Translations under genes and position numbers: made by a program
Assembly: GCF_000368145.1 (NCBI RefSeq)
Contig: NZ_KB849283.1
Coordinates: 1,576,324 to 1,640,323, forward strand
Origin: Acinetobacter guillouiae CIP 63.46
Lineage (GTDB): Bacteria > Pseudomonadota > Gammaproteobacteria > Pseudomonadales > Moraxellaceae
Direction of reading: 5' to 3'
DNA: 64,000 nt
In this document: positions 1 to 10,436 of the stretch, in pieces
Numbering within the stretch: the stretch's first letter is position 1
How the letters are laid out: the number at the start of each line of letters is the position of its first letter
The notes under the pieces: model-generated
Databases searched by the model: none
The model's input: only the letters and a program-made list of their open reading frames with translations
What the model was told of the DNA's origin: nothing

Positions 1-1128
1 AATTGCTTTAAACTGAGCGGCATACCACAGAATTTCCATGATCGCCATTTTATCAACAAAAGGGATACCGGTTTTGATTTGTTCTACTGCATATCGAACG
101 TCCTGACCAGCAATCAAGTTGTTGCTGACTTCAGGTTCTACCGCAAGAGGACGTGCAATCCCAATAAATTCACACGCACCACTGTCTAAAGCCGCATTCA
201 TTCCTTGCGCTGTACGGAAACCACCTGTCACCATAAGATGACATTTGACTTCTTTACGAATTTTTTCTGCAAAATCCAAGAAATATGCTTCACGTGCAAT
301 CGTACTTTGCTTACGTTTATCCGCTTTTGCACCTGCCATTGCCGGTGCTTCATAGGTACCACCAGAAATCTCAATCAGATCGATCCCTGCTGTATCAATG
401 GCTTTAAATACTTGAACCACTTCTTCTTCTGTGATTCCACCACGCTGGAAATCTGCAGAGTTCAGTTTGACTGAGATAATAAAGTTTTCTGAGGTTTTAG
501 CACGCACTGCAACATAAATTTCTAACAAGAAACGCATGCGGTTTTCAATCGAACCACCCCATTGATCTTGACGTTTATTGGTCAATGGTGAAAGAAATTG
601 ACTGATCAAATAACCATGTGCGCCATGTAATTGTACACCTTCAAAACCGGCTTTTTCACAGATCCGCGCAGCTTCAGCAAACCGTTGAATGATATCTAAA
701 ATTTCTGCTTCATTGAGTGCACGTGGTGTACCAAATGTCGTCGCCAACATTGGACTAAAAGGCACTGCTGAAGGTGCCACTGTTTCTTTATTGAGTCCTT
801 TTGGACACTGGCGACCTGGATGTGATAACTGAATCAGTTGTACCATCCCGTGCTTTTTACCCACATTTGCCCATTCAGTCAGTTTGGCAAGATCACGCTC
901 AGTTTCAACTACAACAACACCCGGCTCATTCTTCGCACGGAAATCAACCATCACATTACCCGTAATGGCACAACCTAAACCGCCTTTCCCCCAAGCATCA
1001 TATAAACCTAAATGCAATTGGTTCGGTTGCCCTGCATGATTGGCCAATGCTTCACTCATCGCACCTTTAATGATTCGGTTTTTAAATCGCGTGTTTTTTA
1101 TTTCTAATGCTTGTGCAAGATGGCTCAT
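1..1128 (-). CDS. NADH:flavin oxidoreductase, Old Yellow Enzyme family (3' end beyond window)
   Basis: Translated directly from the minus strand, this frame stays open for 376 codons and runs off the left edge, so the C-terminus is missing. It starts MSHLAQALEIKNTRFKNRII at an ATG preceded by AAAGAGA. The TIM-barrel OYE signature is clear: LIQLSHPGRQ, then HGAHGYLISQFLSP, then KRxDxxGGSxENRxRF, and near the end TGGFRT followed by GIARPL for FMN phosphate binding. Such enzymes are FMN-dependent ene-reductases that use NAD(P)H. The substrate cannot be read from sequence. It is transcribed away from the intergenic space shared with the yej operon end, so it has its own promoter between about 1140 and 1260. 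Confidence 0.9.
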   Translation of the reverse strand, partial: MSHLAQALEIKNTRFKNRIIKGAMSEALANHAGQPNQLHLGLYDAWGKGGLGCAITGNVMVDFRAKNEPGVVVVETERDLAKLTEWANVGKKHGMVQLIQLSHPGRQCPKGLNKETVAPSAVPFSPMLATTFGTPRALNEAEILDIIQRFAEAARICEKAGFEGVQLHGAHGYLISQFLSPLTNKRQDQWGGSIENRMRFLLEIYVAVRAKTSENFIISVKLNSADFQRGGITEEEVVQVFKAIDTAGIDLIEISGGTYEAPAMAGAKADKRKQSTIAREAYFLDFAEKIRKEVKCHLMVTGGFRTAQGMNAALDSGACEFIGIARPLAVEPEVSNNLIAGQDVRYAVEQIKTGIPFVDKMAIMEILWYAAQFKAI

Positions 1129-1260
1129 GGTCAAATCTCTTTAGTGATTAGAGCTTTTACTCTAATTTAAATTTATAATAGTTCAAGCGTAAATCTGACA
1201 ATGCATTTTGTCAACTTTGTTAGTGTGAATATTTTTTGAACCAGAGTCATCAATACAGCG

Positions 1261-2856
1261 TTAATACTGACTCGCTGCAATTAATCGCTTGGTATAGTCA
1301 TTTAAAGGTTTATCAAATAAGGCTTGAGTGTCTTGAAACTCGATAACTTTAGCATCTTTTAATACTAAAACTTTCTGACAAAGTGCTTTTACCACCTGCA
1401 AATCATGACTAATAAACAAATAACTCATTTGATAATCCTGTTGCAACTGACGCAGTAATTTTACAATCGCACGTTGTGTGGTTCGATCAAGAGCTGAGGT
1501 TGGTTCATCGAGAATCAGTAATTTAGGGCGTAATACCACTGCACGTGCTAAAGCCACACGTTGCCGTTGACCGCCAGACAATTCATGCGGATAACGTTGT
1601 TTAACTGTTATTGGGAGCTCTACTTTGTCTAAAATTTCATTGATACGAATCAGCATTTCAGCTTCTTTTAGATGTTGTCGTGCCAAACCCTCTCGAATAA
1701 TCTGGTCGACAGTCATACGTGGATTTAAACTGCTTAACGGATCTTGGAATACAATTTGAAAATTTGATCGAAGTGGACGTAATTTACGCTGACTCAATCT
1801 GTTCAAGTCTTGATTGAGTAGGAAAACATTGCCCGAGCACTGTATCAGTCGTGCGATTGCCAACGCCAAAGAGGTTTTACCAGAACCGCTTTCTCCAACA
1901 ATGCCGATGGACTCAGCGCGATCTAAACGTAAATTGATCGGTTGAACAGCAACAAAATAATCTTTAACTCGATTAAATATGCCCTTTCTTATTGGAAATT
2001 TCACCCCAACACGGTGTAGTGATAAAACTAAATTACGTTTATACGGTAAAGCATTGGCTTCACCAAAATCATGATCCAATAAATATTGGGTATAGCTGGC
2101 TTTAGGGTTTTGAAAAATATTTCGAACCGTGCCTTTTTCTTCAACCTGCCCATGATTCATCACAATCACTTGATTAGCATATTTACGCACCAAATTCAAG
2201 TCATGACTAACCAAAATCATGGCCATTTTATGGTTTAGAATAAGCAGTTGTAATAAGTTTAAAACTTGAGATTGTAATGTGACATCTAAGGCTGTTGTCG
2301 GCTCATCCGCGATAATAATTTCAGGCTTTTGTGCCAAAACTGATGCAATCAAAACACGTTGTCGTTGACCACCTGATAACTCATGTGGATAACGATTCAA
2401 CTTATCCTCAGGTTCGTCCATTCCGACATCACACAATAAGTCATAGACACGTTTTCTGACTTTTTCCTTAGACATTCCATCTAAAAGTAAAGTCTCACCA
2501 ATAATCCGCTCAACCTTGTGTAACGGGTTGAGTGCAGTCATCGGTTCTTGAAAAATCATGGCAATTTTTTTACCACGGATCGCCAAATGCGCATTTTGAT
2601 TAAGAGATAATAGGTTTTGCTCATCATATAACGCTTGTCCAGTCACAGTTAAATTTTCAGGAAGTAAGCCAAGTAGTGCCAAACCACTGATTGATTTGCC
2701 TGAACCACTCTCCCCGACAATCGCAACAGTTTCCCCGACATGTAGGTCAAAGTTAAGATTATTGACCAGCACCTCTTTACGCTGATTTTCAATATGCAGA
2801 TGTTGGACAGACAACAACAAAGATGGATCATTTTTGACGTCTTGGATCGAATGCAT
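1261..2856 (-). CDS. yejF: YejF-like ABC transporter ATPase with two fused nucleotide-binding domains
   Basis: Energises import of oligopeptides (microcin C in E. coli) through YejB/YejE. Two complete ABC ATPase domains are fused. The first has Walker A GESGSGKS, signature LSGGQRQR and Walker B IIIADEPTTALD; the second repeats GESGSGKT, LSGGQRQR and LLILDEPTSALD. Length of about 530 aa matches the YejF/DppDF-fused family. I chose ATG 2856 because GGGGAGG lies 9 nt upstream; the frame is open to a TTG at 2874. It overlaps the end of yejE by 29 nt, which indicates translational coupling. It is the last gene of yejABEF. Confidence 0.92.
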   Translation of the reverse strand: MHSIQDVKNDPSLLLSVQHLHIENQRKEVLVNNLNFDLHVGETVAIVGESGSGKSISGLALLGLLPENLTVTGQALYDEQNLLSLNQNAHLAIRGKKIAMIFQEPMTALNPLHKVERIIGETLLLDGMSKEKVRKRVYDLLCDVGMDEPEDKLNRYPHELSGGQRQRVLIASVLAQKPEIIIADEPTTALDVTLQSQVLNLLQLLILNHKMAMILVSHDLNLVRKYANQVIVMNHGQVEEKGTVRNIFQNPKASYTQYLLDHDFGEANALPYKRNLVLSLHRVGVKFPIRKGIFNRVKDYFVAVQPINLRLDRAESIGIVGESGSGKTSLALAIARLIQCSGNVFLLNQDLNRLSQRKLRPLRSNFQIVFQDPLSSLNPRMTVDQIIREGLARQHLKEAEMLIRINEILDKVELPITVKQRYPHELSGGQRQRVALARAVVLRPKLLILDEPTSALDRTTQRAIVKLLRQLQQDYQMSYLFISHDLQVVKALCQKVLVLKDAKVIEFQDTQALFDKPLNDYTKRLIAASQY

Positions 2857-3844
2857 CGCGTGTCGCCTCCCCAATATAAATCAATAAAGATAGCACCAAG
2901 GCCAAAGTAAAAAATCCAGATAAAGCCAGCCACGGCGCATTTAAATTATTTTTACCTTGTAATAACAATTCACCGAGGGAGGCTGCATCTGGTGGTAGCC
3001 CATAACCTAAAAAATCCAATGCAGTAAGTGCAGTGATATTTGCAGTCAGCATAAATGGTAGTTGAGATAAACTTGAACTGATCACATTGGGCAAGATATG
3101 CCTGAACATAATCACCAAATCACTCCCCCCTAAGGCACGTGCTGCTTGAACATAATCTAAATAACGTGCGCGAAGAAATTCAGCACGGACTATACCGACC
3201 AACTCTGTCCAGCCAAAAATCAACATAATCAAAAATAGCCAATAGACACTCGGGGTAAATATACTGACCAAGATGATCACCATAAATAACGTCGGTAAAC
3301 CACCCCAAACTTCAAGCAGACGTTGCCCAATTAAATCCACCCATCCACCATAATAACCCTGTATCGCCCCAACAATAATTCCAATAAATGCAGCAAATAG
3401 TGTCAATGCCAAACCAAACAACAGTGATATGCGTAGACCATAAAGAATACGGGCAAATACATCACGCCCTTGATCATCTGTACCTAACCAGTTTTGTGCG
3501 GTGGGTGGTGAAGGAACAGGAACGGCTAAATCTAAATTGGGTGTTTGGTAGGAATAACGAACCAGTGGCCAAATCGACCAACCTTTTTCATCAATCAACT
3601 GCTGAACCACAGGATCACGATAATCGGCTTCTGTTTCAAAGACCCCACCAAAATGTGTTTCAGGATAAGCCTTTAAAACTGGCAGGTAATAATGCTGATC
3701 GTATTTGACCAATAAGGGCTTATCATTGGCAATAAATTCGGCAGAAATTGAAAGAATAAATAAAACAATAAATACGATGAAACAGACAAAACCCAAGCGA
3801 TTTTTCTTAAATTTCTGTATTCGTGCTTGCATGATCGGTGACAT
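2828..3844 (-). CDS. yejE: YejE-like ABC transporter inner-membrane permease
   Basis: Permease subunit of the Yej peptide importer, 338 aa. One N-terminal membrane segment (about residues 17-36) is followed by a long periplasmic stretch, then the DppC-type permease core with a WLGTDDQGRDVFARILYG motif near residue 120 and five further hydrophobic segments. The EAA loop region is seen as YVQAARALGGSD. The start ATG overlaps the yejB stop by one base (TAATG), a classic coupled junction. The C-terminus FDPRRQK is typical of this family. Order yejA-yejB-yejE-yejF equals that of E. coli. Confidence 0.93.
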   Translation of the reverse strand: MSPIMQARIQKFKKNRLGFVCFIVFIVLFILSISAEFIANDKPLLVKYDQHYYLPVLKAYPETHFGGVFETEADYRDPVVQQLIDEKGWSIWPLVRYSYQTPNLDLAVPVPSPPTAQNWLGTDDQGRDVFARILYGLRISLLFGLALTLFAAFIGIIVGAIQGYYGGWVDLIGQRLLEVWGGLPTLFMVIILVSIFTPSVYWLFLIMLIFGWTELVGIVRAEFLRARYLDYVQAARALGGSDLVIMFRHILPNVISSSLSQLPFMLTANITALTALDFLGYGLPPDAASLGELLLQGKNNLNAPWLALSGFFTLALVLSLLIYIGEATRDAFDPRRQK

Positions 3845-4914
3845 TATTTTGCACCTCTCGATTCAAAATCAATTCGCGGATCAATCACACGATAAACCAC
3901 ATCACAGATTAAACGTAAAATCAGCCCAAATAAGGTCAGAAAGAACAAAGCACCAAAAATCACCGGATAATCACGTTGTTGCACGGCTTCAAAACCTAGC
4001 AAGCCGAGTCCATCCAAATTAAAAATAATTTCAATCAGTAGATTTCCAACAAAGAACACCCCAACCAATACTTCAGGCAAGCCGGCAACAATCACCAACA
4101 ATGCATTGCGAAATACGTGTTTATATAACACATCATTTTCAGTTAAGCCTTTTGCTCGTGCTGCCAGCACATACTGCTTATTGAGCTCTTCCATAAATGA
4201 ATATTTTGTCAGATAGGTTAAACTTGCAAATCCGCCCAACACCATGGCGAGCAAAGGTAAAGCCATGTGCCAAAAATAATCTGCTATTTTTTCAAATAGA
4301 TTGAGACTGTGAAAGTTGTCTGAAACAAAGCCTTGTAATGGAAACCATTGTAAATAAGAACCACCAGCAAAAAATACGATCAACAATATTGCAAATACAA
4401 AAGCGGGAACGGCATAGCCCACAGCCAAAAGTAATGAAGTTGATTTATCAAAAAATAAGCCATGCTGCTTGGCTTTTTTAATCCCTAAAGGAATTGAGAT
4501 TAAATAAATTAAAAAAGTGCTCCACGCACCCAAGGAAATGGTGACTGGCATTTTTTCCCATAACAACTCAGTCACAGGTTTATCTTTAAAAAAACTCGTG
4601 CCAAAATCTAAAGCTAAATAATTTTTTAACATCAACCAGAATCGTTCATGTGCAGGTCGATCAAAGCCATACTGCTGTTTGATTTTATCGACCATATCTT
4701 CGCTTAAGCCCTGTGCACCACGATACTCATGGTTATTGACCGAAGATGATAGCCCCCCAGCAGTCATATTGACCCCTTGGAAGTTTTCCGCTTGTTGAAT
4801 GGCTTGTTCAACAGGCCCGCCAGGTGCAATTTGAACCACAACAAAATTGATCAAGAGAACAAAGAACAATGTCGGGATGATCAGTAACAGCCTTTTGAGT
4901 ATATATGTGCCCAT
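3844..4914 (-). CDS. yejB: YejB-like ABC transporter inner-membrane permease
   Basis: DppB-type permease of 356 aa, partner of YejE in the peptide importer. The N-terminus (MGTYILKRLLLIIPTLFFVL) is the usual first helix, followed by a periplasmic insertion of about 100 residues and five more hydrophobic segments. The EAA-like cytoplasmic loop is YVLAARAKGLTENDVLYKHV, and the end is VVYRVIDPRIDF, diagnostic of DppB/OppB/YejB permeases. It lies 105 nt downstream of yejA and is joined to yejE by TAATG. Confidence 0.93.
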   Translation of the reverse strand: MGTYILKRLLLIIPTLFFVLLINFVVVQIAPGGPVEQAIQQAENFQGVNMTAGGLSSSVNNHEYRGAQGLSEDMVDKIKQQYGFDRPAHERFWLMLKNYLALDFGTSFFKDKPVTELLWEKMPVTISLGAWSTFLIYLISIPLGIKKAKQHGLFFDKSTSLLLAVGYAVPAFVFAILLIVFFAGGSYLQWFPLQGFVSDNFHSLNLFEKIADYFWHMALPLLAMVLGGFASLTYLTKYSFMEELNKQYVLAARAKGLTENDVLYKHVFRNALLVIVAGLPEVLVGVFFVGNLLIEIIFNLDGLGLLGFEAVQQRDYPVIFGALFFLTLFGLILRLICDVVYRVIDPRIDFESRGAK

Positions 4915-5019
4915 TGAAACGATGTTCCTTATGACCTCATGAGGGTAGATATGTCAATTTAAACATCACTCACGTTGAGCCATTGATGTTTTAACCATGA
5001 AGATTTGAAATTATGCTTT

Positions 5020-6870
5020 TTAAAATGCTCGATTTTTTAAATATTGCTCTACTTTTTTCGCTTGATCTGCATCTGCCCACCAATACTCTAAACCGAGGGA
5101 TAATTTTGGTTTAACTTTGGGTTGCTGATACATATTCCAATAAGCATACCAGTTTTTATCATTGCCATAAGTCAGAATTTGATAATAGCCTGCACGTAAT
5201 ACCCGATCCAGTGCTCGGGTACGAAGCACCAATTGTTCACGGTTCGGTGCATAAATAATCTGTTGAATCAGCTGATCGACTACTGGGCTTTTAACACCTG
5301 CATAATTGTAATTGCCCACTTCGTCGGCAGCCTTACTGCCCCACATCTGTGCCTGTTCAGCGCCCGGTGTTAATGATTGCGGCATATCAATAGCGGTCAT
5401 CTGAAAATCTAAACGGCGCATACGCTCTGTATATTGCGGTAAATCGACTTGACGAATATTTGCCTGAATCCCAAGTTTTTTTAAGTTACGAATATATGGC
5501 AGCAAAGTCCGTAGCACGCCATCTTGATGAATCAGAAATTCAATTTGAATGGGACGACCTTGTCTATCCACCAATTGTCCATTGTGAAAACGATAACCCG
5601 CCTTTAATAGCATCGAACGTGCAATCAATAAATTCTGTCGGTTAAAACCACTGGCATCTGAAACTGGGTATTTCCAATCTGCCAATACACCTTGCCGTTG
5701 TAATGCGGGCAATTGCTTTAAATAAGGCATTAAAATTGCAAGTTCTTTCGCGCTTGGTTTTCCAGTCGCAGCAAGCTCACTGTTTTGAAAGTGGCTTTGC
5801 AAGCGAATATTTTGACCATATAACAATGCTTTATTGATCCATTCAAAATCATAAGCATAGGTTAATGCTTGGCGAAAATTGAGATCATTGAATGGCGCCT
5901 TTCGGGTATTAAAAACCAAACTTTGCGTGAGCGCTGGTGTTTCAATCTTAGAAATATACTTTTTCACCAAACCTTGTTTTACCGCAGGAAAATTATATTC
6001 AGTGACCCAGTTACGGGCATTTTTTTCTTGATAAAAGCGATATTGTCCAGATTTAAACCCTTCAAAAGCGATTTCGGGACTTCGATAATAAACATATTTC
6101 ATGCGATCAAAGTTATAACGACCACGATTGATGGCTAAATCCTTTGCCCAATAATTTGGATTGCGCTTATAACTAATACTGCGCCCTGAATCAATACGCT
6201 CAATCAGATAAGGCCCCGACCCTAAAATTGGCTGCAAGGTCACTTTGCTATAGTCTTTATTTTTCCAATCTGCTTTTGAATAAATCGCAATTTTTGCCAA
6301 AATAAAGGGCATGTCTGCATTGTGGTCTGATTTAAATGTCATTTTCACTTGGTATTTAGACAATACTTCAGTTTTGGCTAAATCAGACAAATACATTTGA
6401 AAGCCTAGATTGGCTTTGCTCTGAATGGTATCAAAACTAAATTTAACATCCTCAGCCGTGACGGGTGAACCATCACTAAAACGAGCTTTGGGATTTAAAT
6501 GGAAAATAACAAATTTGGTTTTAACAGGATCATAAGTGACTTTTTCAGCGAGAAGCGGATATAACACACCCGGTTCATCCAGTGAGCTATCCATTAAGCT
6601 ATCAAACAGATAATTAATCCCTTCAGTCGAACTGCCTTTGCCATTCATACTGTTGAGATTATCAAAGGTGCCTATACTCGCTGTACTGATATAGCCACCT
6701 TTGGGTGCATTGCTATTGGCATAAGGCATCGCCTGAGCTTTGTCATACTGTGGAGAATTATGTACAGCAATATAAGCTGTTGTCTGTAGAGCAGCATCAA
6801 CATTTAAACTTGCAACACATAACCCCAATGCCAGCCCGATCGGGCTGACATATACAAAACTTAGGCGCAT
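5020..6870 (-). CDS. yejA: YejA-like periplasmic peptide-binding protein (solute-binding family 5)
   Basis: Exported binding protein of 616 aa that delivers peptides to YejBE-F. A signal peptide covers about residues 1-26 (hydrophobic core LALGLCVASL, cleavage after VDA). Family-5 features follow: the GSGPYLIE block near residue 210, the long LNPKARFSDGSPVTAEDVKF region, and a C-terminal half ending around a YWWADADQ motif. The start is preceded by AAGGA and AGGGG. First gene of the operon; its promoter must lie between 6870 and the end of mltD at 6943 or read through from it. The substrate could be oligopeptides, peptidoglycan peptides or peptide antibiotics. Confidence 0.92.
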   Translation of the reverse strand: MRLSFVYVSPIGLALGLCVASLNVDAALQTTAYIAVHNSPQYDKAQAMPYANSNAPKGGYISTASIGTFDNLNSMNGKGSSTEGINYLFDSLMDSSLDEPGVLYPLLAEKVTYDPVKTKFVIFHLNPKARFSDGSPVTAEDVKFSFDTIQSKANLGFQMYLSDLAKTEVLSKYQVKMTFKSDHNADMPFILAKIAIYSKADWKNKDYSKVTLQPILGSGPYLIERIDSGRSISYKRNPNYWAKDLAINRGRYNFDRMKYVYYRSPEIAFEGFKSGQYRFYQEKNARNWVTEYNFPAVKQGLVKKYISKIETPALTQSLVFNTRKAPFNDLNFRQALTYAYDFEWINKALLYGQNIRLQSHFQNSELAATGKPSAKELAILMPYLKQLPALQRQGVLADWKYPVSDASGFNRQNLLIARSMLLKAGYRFHNGQLVDRQGRPIQIEFLIHQDGVLRTLLPYIRNLKKLGIQANIRQVDLPQYTERMRRLDFQMTAIDMPQSLTPGAEQAQMWGSKAADEVGNYNYAGVKSPVVDQLIQQIIYAPNREQLVLRTRALDRVLRAGYYQILTYGNDKNWYAYWNMYQQPKVKPKLSLGLEYWWADADQAKKVEQYLKNRAF

Positions 6871-6942
6871 TCCCCTATTTTCCTTTATTCAAAAAAGTTT
6901 TTGAAATGTTATGCTTTAAACGTTGCTCCAATAAAATAGCGC

Positions 6943-9900
6943 TTAAAGATTCGGAACTTTAATAATGCTGCCAATGCGTAATGACGCGTTTGGTTTTATT
7001 TCATTCATCTCAGCAAGTGCACTGGTATCAATCCCAAACTTGCTGGCTAAACGAATCAATGAATCACCGCTTTTCACTTTGTATTCAGTCACTGTTTTAG
7101 GAATACGAATAGATTGCCCACGTTGTAAACCCGCACGTGGGCTCAGATCATTCAATTCAGCCAGTTCTTGAACTGACATGCCAACACGATTTGCAATCGC
7201 ATTTAACGACTCACCAGACTTCACCGCATAGCTTTCAGTATTCTTACTCGAAGCTTTAGCTGTTGCTTTCGCAGTCGCCTTTAGGTCTTCTTTTTCTTTA
7301 GATAGCGTGGATTTACTGGGTAATTCCCCATCAAGCTTTAAGCGTTGTCCAATATCCAAAGCCTGATTACGCGATAAACCATTTAATTCACTTAAATAAG
7401 ACAATTGCAGTTTATATTTTTTTGCAACGCTTGCCAGTGTTTCACCTGATTTGACCACATGGATATCTTTACTAGCGCCTTCTGATTTCGACTCATTTCT
7501 CGCTTGTGCTTTCTCTTTACTGCTAGTTTCAGGCGTGCCAGTCAACTTCAATTTCTGCCCAACAAACAAACCAGATGTACTTTTTAAACCATTTAAATCG
7601 GCAATTTGGTTAACTTGCAAATTATACTTATTTGCCAGCGCAATTAGGCTATCCCCAGATTGCACAGTATAGGTTTCTGGTGTTGTTGTTCCAGCAGGGA
7701 TCTTAATGATTTGACCCACAAGCAAGTTTTTAGATGTCGAAATTTTGTTTAACTCAGCTAATTCTGCCAAACTTAATTTAGACTGAACCGCAATACTGGA
7801 TAAACTATCGCCACTTTGAACTTTATAGTTCTCAGTTTTATAGGTTGTTTCAGCTTTTACATTCTTAAACTTACTTTGATCAATCACTTTAGAGTCAAGT
7901 TTAGCTTCTGGCTCATTGACTTCACTGAGTGGCACATTGATCTTTTGCCCCACAAATAAGCTACTTGAGGTATCTAGACCTGGAGTCAAATCAGCGAGTT
8001 CATGTACAGATAAAGCATAACGATCGGCAATCACTTTAAGATATTCGCCACGTTTAACTGCATAAGCCTTGGTCTTGATTTTTGCAACAGGCTTAGAGGT
8101 ATCCGCACGAACCACTGCTTTATTGATTTCAGATAATTTATCATCTGAAGCATCTTTAAGCTTTAATTTCTGACCGACAAATAAATTACTGTTGGTATTC
8201 AGATTATTATAATTTGCCAATTGTGAAACAGATAAATCAAACTGATTTGCCACACTGGTTAAACTGTCATTTGGTTTAACCACATAATTGGCTGGAGCTG
8301 AATCCGTGGTTTTGCGAGAAACCACAGGGGTATCAATTTGTGGTTTGGCATCATATAAATACAAAGTCGCCCCAACAAATAAAGTTCCGTTTGGATCAAC
8401 TTGGTTCCATTTGGCAATATCGCGCCAATTTACGCCATTCTTTAAAGCAATCGTTGCTAAAGTATCCCCTGCCAAAACGGTATAAGTACTGCGTTTACCT
8501 CTTGGTGGTTCAACCACAACTTCAGTTTCGGTTTTCTTAAAGTTCTTATCCTGATTCAGTTTGGCTTCTTCCGAGTTTGCAGGTGTGGTATCTGCTAAAC
8601 CTTTAGGATATGAGAATCCAACCGTATTTTCTTTACCTTGAACTTCTGCAACAGATTGACTGGTTTGAATTGCAGTCAGCTTAATTTTACCATCATACGG
8701 GTCAAGCACTTCTGTCCCTTGTGGTGCAATCGCCTTAATCTCTTTAACCACTTCTTCTTTTTCAGCTTGAGTGGCTTGAGGTTCTAAAACTTGTTTAACC
8801 GTTTCCTTTTCGCCTTCAGCTTTTACTGCGGCAAGAATTTGTGCTTTTTCACGTGCAGAAATTGGCGGCTCTGCGGCAACAGGTTTCACATTGGCTGCAT
8901 TGGTCACAGCAACAGGAATACGTGGCGCACTTGGAATATCAGCATTAGCAGCAAATTGCGCTAATGCATCTGAGCCTTGTGGTGTATTTTTGAGCGTACT
9001 CAATGAACCTGTGGTTGTCGTGGTGGTTTTTGCTGTTGTTAAAGCAGGTGGCGTCGCTTTACTTGGAGTAATCGATTGAGTCACTGTCGAGGTGACCGCT
9101 GTAGGCGTTAAAGTCCGTGTAGCTGTGGTTGGCGCAGTATTGCTTGCCCATAAACCGCTATCAGAACCCGGTTTTAACGCTCTTAATTTTGCATCGATGG
9201 TCGGACTAAGATCCGCAGGAATCAAAATACGTAAAGTACTCGAAGGGTCAACAAATTCACCACGATGACCAGGGTTTAAAGCATATAATTCAGCACGACT
9301 TAAATTGGTAATTGAAGCAATTTGATTGAGTTGTACGCCCGGTGGAACTGCAACTTCTCTAAAGTGCGGACGATTGGCAATCGGCGGTAAACTCACCCCA
9401 TATTTAGATGGGCTTTTAATAATCTGTGCCACGGCTAAAAAGCGTGGTACATAGTTCATGGTTTCTTGCGGTAAACGCAATGACCAATAGTCTGTTGGTA
9501 AGCCCGCAGCTTGGTTACGGTTAATTGCTTGCTGAATACGCCCTGGGCCTGCGTTATAGGCAGCCAAAGCCAACTCCCAAGAACCGAATTGATTATATAA
9601 ACTACCTAAAAACTCATAAGCGGCACGTGTTGATTCAACCACATCACGACGCCCGTCGTATAAACTGGTTTGTCTTAAACCATAAATTTTCCCTGTACTT
9701 GGGATAAATTGCCACATCCCAGCTGCGGCGGCACTACTGGTTGCTGCTGGGTCATAAGAACTTTCAATAATCGGCAACAGTGCTAATTCAGTAGGTAAAC
9801 CACGACGTTCAGCTTCTTTCACGGTATGGTAAAGATAGCGTGATGCACGAGCACTTAGACGGTCAATATAAGGTTGGCGTGAAACAAACCAGCTCCGTTG

Positions 9901-10221
9901 CGCATCAATACGAGGATCCCAATGGTTTTCATCCATTTTAAAACCGACTGACATCCGCTTCCATACGTCACCATGTTTTAAAATCAATAGGCGATCGCCC
10001 TCTACCGCGCGTATATCAGTTGCAGAAAGTAGATCTTCTAGAGAATCCAGACTGCTGGCATCTAACATGCCTGCTGACTTTGATGTTTGAACTTTTGATG
10101 TTGTCGACGTCGAAGAACACCCTGCAGTCAACCCTAATGCTGCGAATGCAGATGTTAATAAGGATAATTTAAAGAAAACAGTCGCAGTAGGTTGCCACAG
10201 CATTGTGGTAGGTTTAAACAT
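6943..10221 (-). CDS. mltD: MltD-like membrane-bound lytic murein transglycosylase with eight LysM repeats
   Basis: Cuts glycan strands of peptidoglycan in the periplasm. It has a lipobox (LTAGC, Cys about residue 35) and an SLT catalytic domain with Glu in PIIESSYDP at about residue 153, followed by AAGMWQFIPSTG and NYVPRFLAV. A degenerate LysM-like unit follows the SLT domain, then a low-complexity Thr/Ala linker (about residues 370-420). Eight C-terminal LysM domains (about residues 575-1092) each start like YxVxSGDSL and end with VGQxLKL. The 1092-aa length is more than double the roughly 450 aa of E. coli MltD, because of the added LysM units. The start at 10221 has GGAAC upstream; the frame is open to an ATG at 10239 with no good ribosome site. 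Confidence 0.9.
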   Translation of the reverse strand: MFKPTTMLWQPTATVFFKLSLLTSAFAALGLTAGCSSTSTTSKVQTSKSAGMLDASSLDSLEDLLSATDIRAVEGDRLLILKHGDVWKRMSVGFKMDENHWDPRIDAQRSWFVSRQPYIDRLSARASRYLYHTVKEAERRGLPTELALLPIIESSYDPAATSSAAAAGMWQFIPSTGKIYGLRQTSLYDGRRDVVESTRAAYEFLGSLYNQFGSWELALAAYNAGPGRIQQAINRNQAAGLPTDYWSLRLPQETMNYVPRFLAVAQIIKSPSKYGVSLPPIANRPHFREVAVPPGVQLNQIASITNLSRAELYALNPGHRGEFVDPSSTLRILIPADLSPTIDAKLRALKPGSDSGLWASNTAPTTATRTLTPTAVTSTVTQSITPSKATPPALTTAKTTTTTTGSLSTLKNTPQGSDALAQFAANADIPSAPRIPVAVTNAANVKPVAAEPPISAREKAQILAAVKAEGEKETVKQVLEPQATQAEKEEVVKEIKAIAPQGTEVLDPYDGKIKLTAIQTSQSVAEVQGKENTVGFSYPKGLADTTPANSEEAKLNQDKNFKKTETEVVVEPPRGKRSTYTVLAGDTLATIALKNGVNWRDIAKWNQVDPNGTLFVGATLYLYDAKPQIDTPVVSRKTTDSAPANYVVKPNDSLTSVANQFDLSVSQLANYNNLNTNSNLFVGQKLKLKDASDDKLSEINKAVVRADTSKPVAKIKTKAYAVKRGEYLKVIADRYALSVHELADLTPGLDTSSSLFVGQKINVPLSEVNEPEAKLDSKVIDQSKFKNVKAETTYKTENYKVQSGDSLSSIAVQSKLSLAELAELNKISTSKNLLVGQIIKIPAGTTTPETYTVQSGDSLIALANKYNLQVNQIADLNGLKSTSGLFVGQKLKLTGTPETSSKEKAQARNESKSEGASKDIHVVKSGETLASVAKKYKLQLSYLSELNGLSRNQALDIGQRLKLDGELPSKSTLSKEKEDLKATAKATAKASSKNTESYAVKSGESLNAIANRVGMSVQELAELNDLSPRAGLQRGQSIRIPKTVTEYKVKSGDSLIRLASKFGIDTSALAEMNEIKPNASLRIGSIIKVPNL

Positions 10222-10436
10222 AAGAGTTCCGAACAACATTTAGTAAATTATTTTATCATTGCCATTTTAGTAGAGCTAAACGCGCTTACAAGGCAAATTT
10301 TGAATGCGAATTGCATACAAATGTTACAAGAAATTAAAAAAATCTCAGTTCATGCGTAGAAAACGCCGATTTGCGTATACAATAAATTCTTAAACCACGA
10401 TGTTCAACTCTTAATTCACTTTCATTGGTTATTACT

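Noticed and set aside
8891..9079. Plus-strand hydrophobic ORFs opposite mltD
   Set aside because: Antisense shadows of the Thr/Ala linker and LysM coding sequence.
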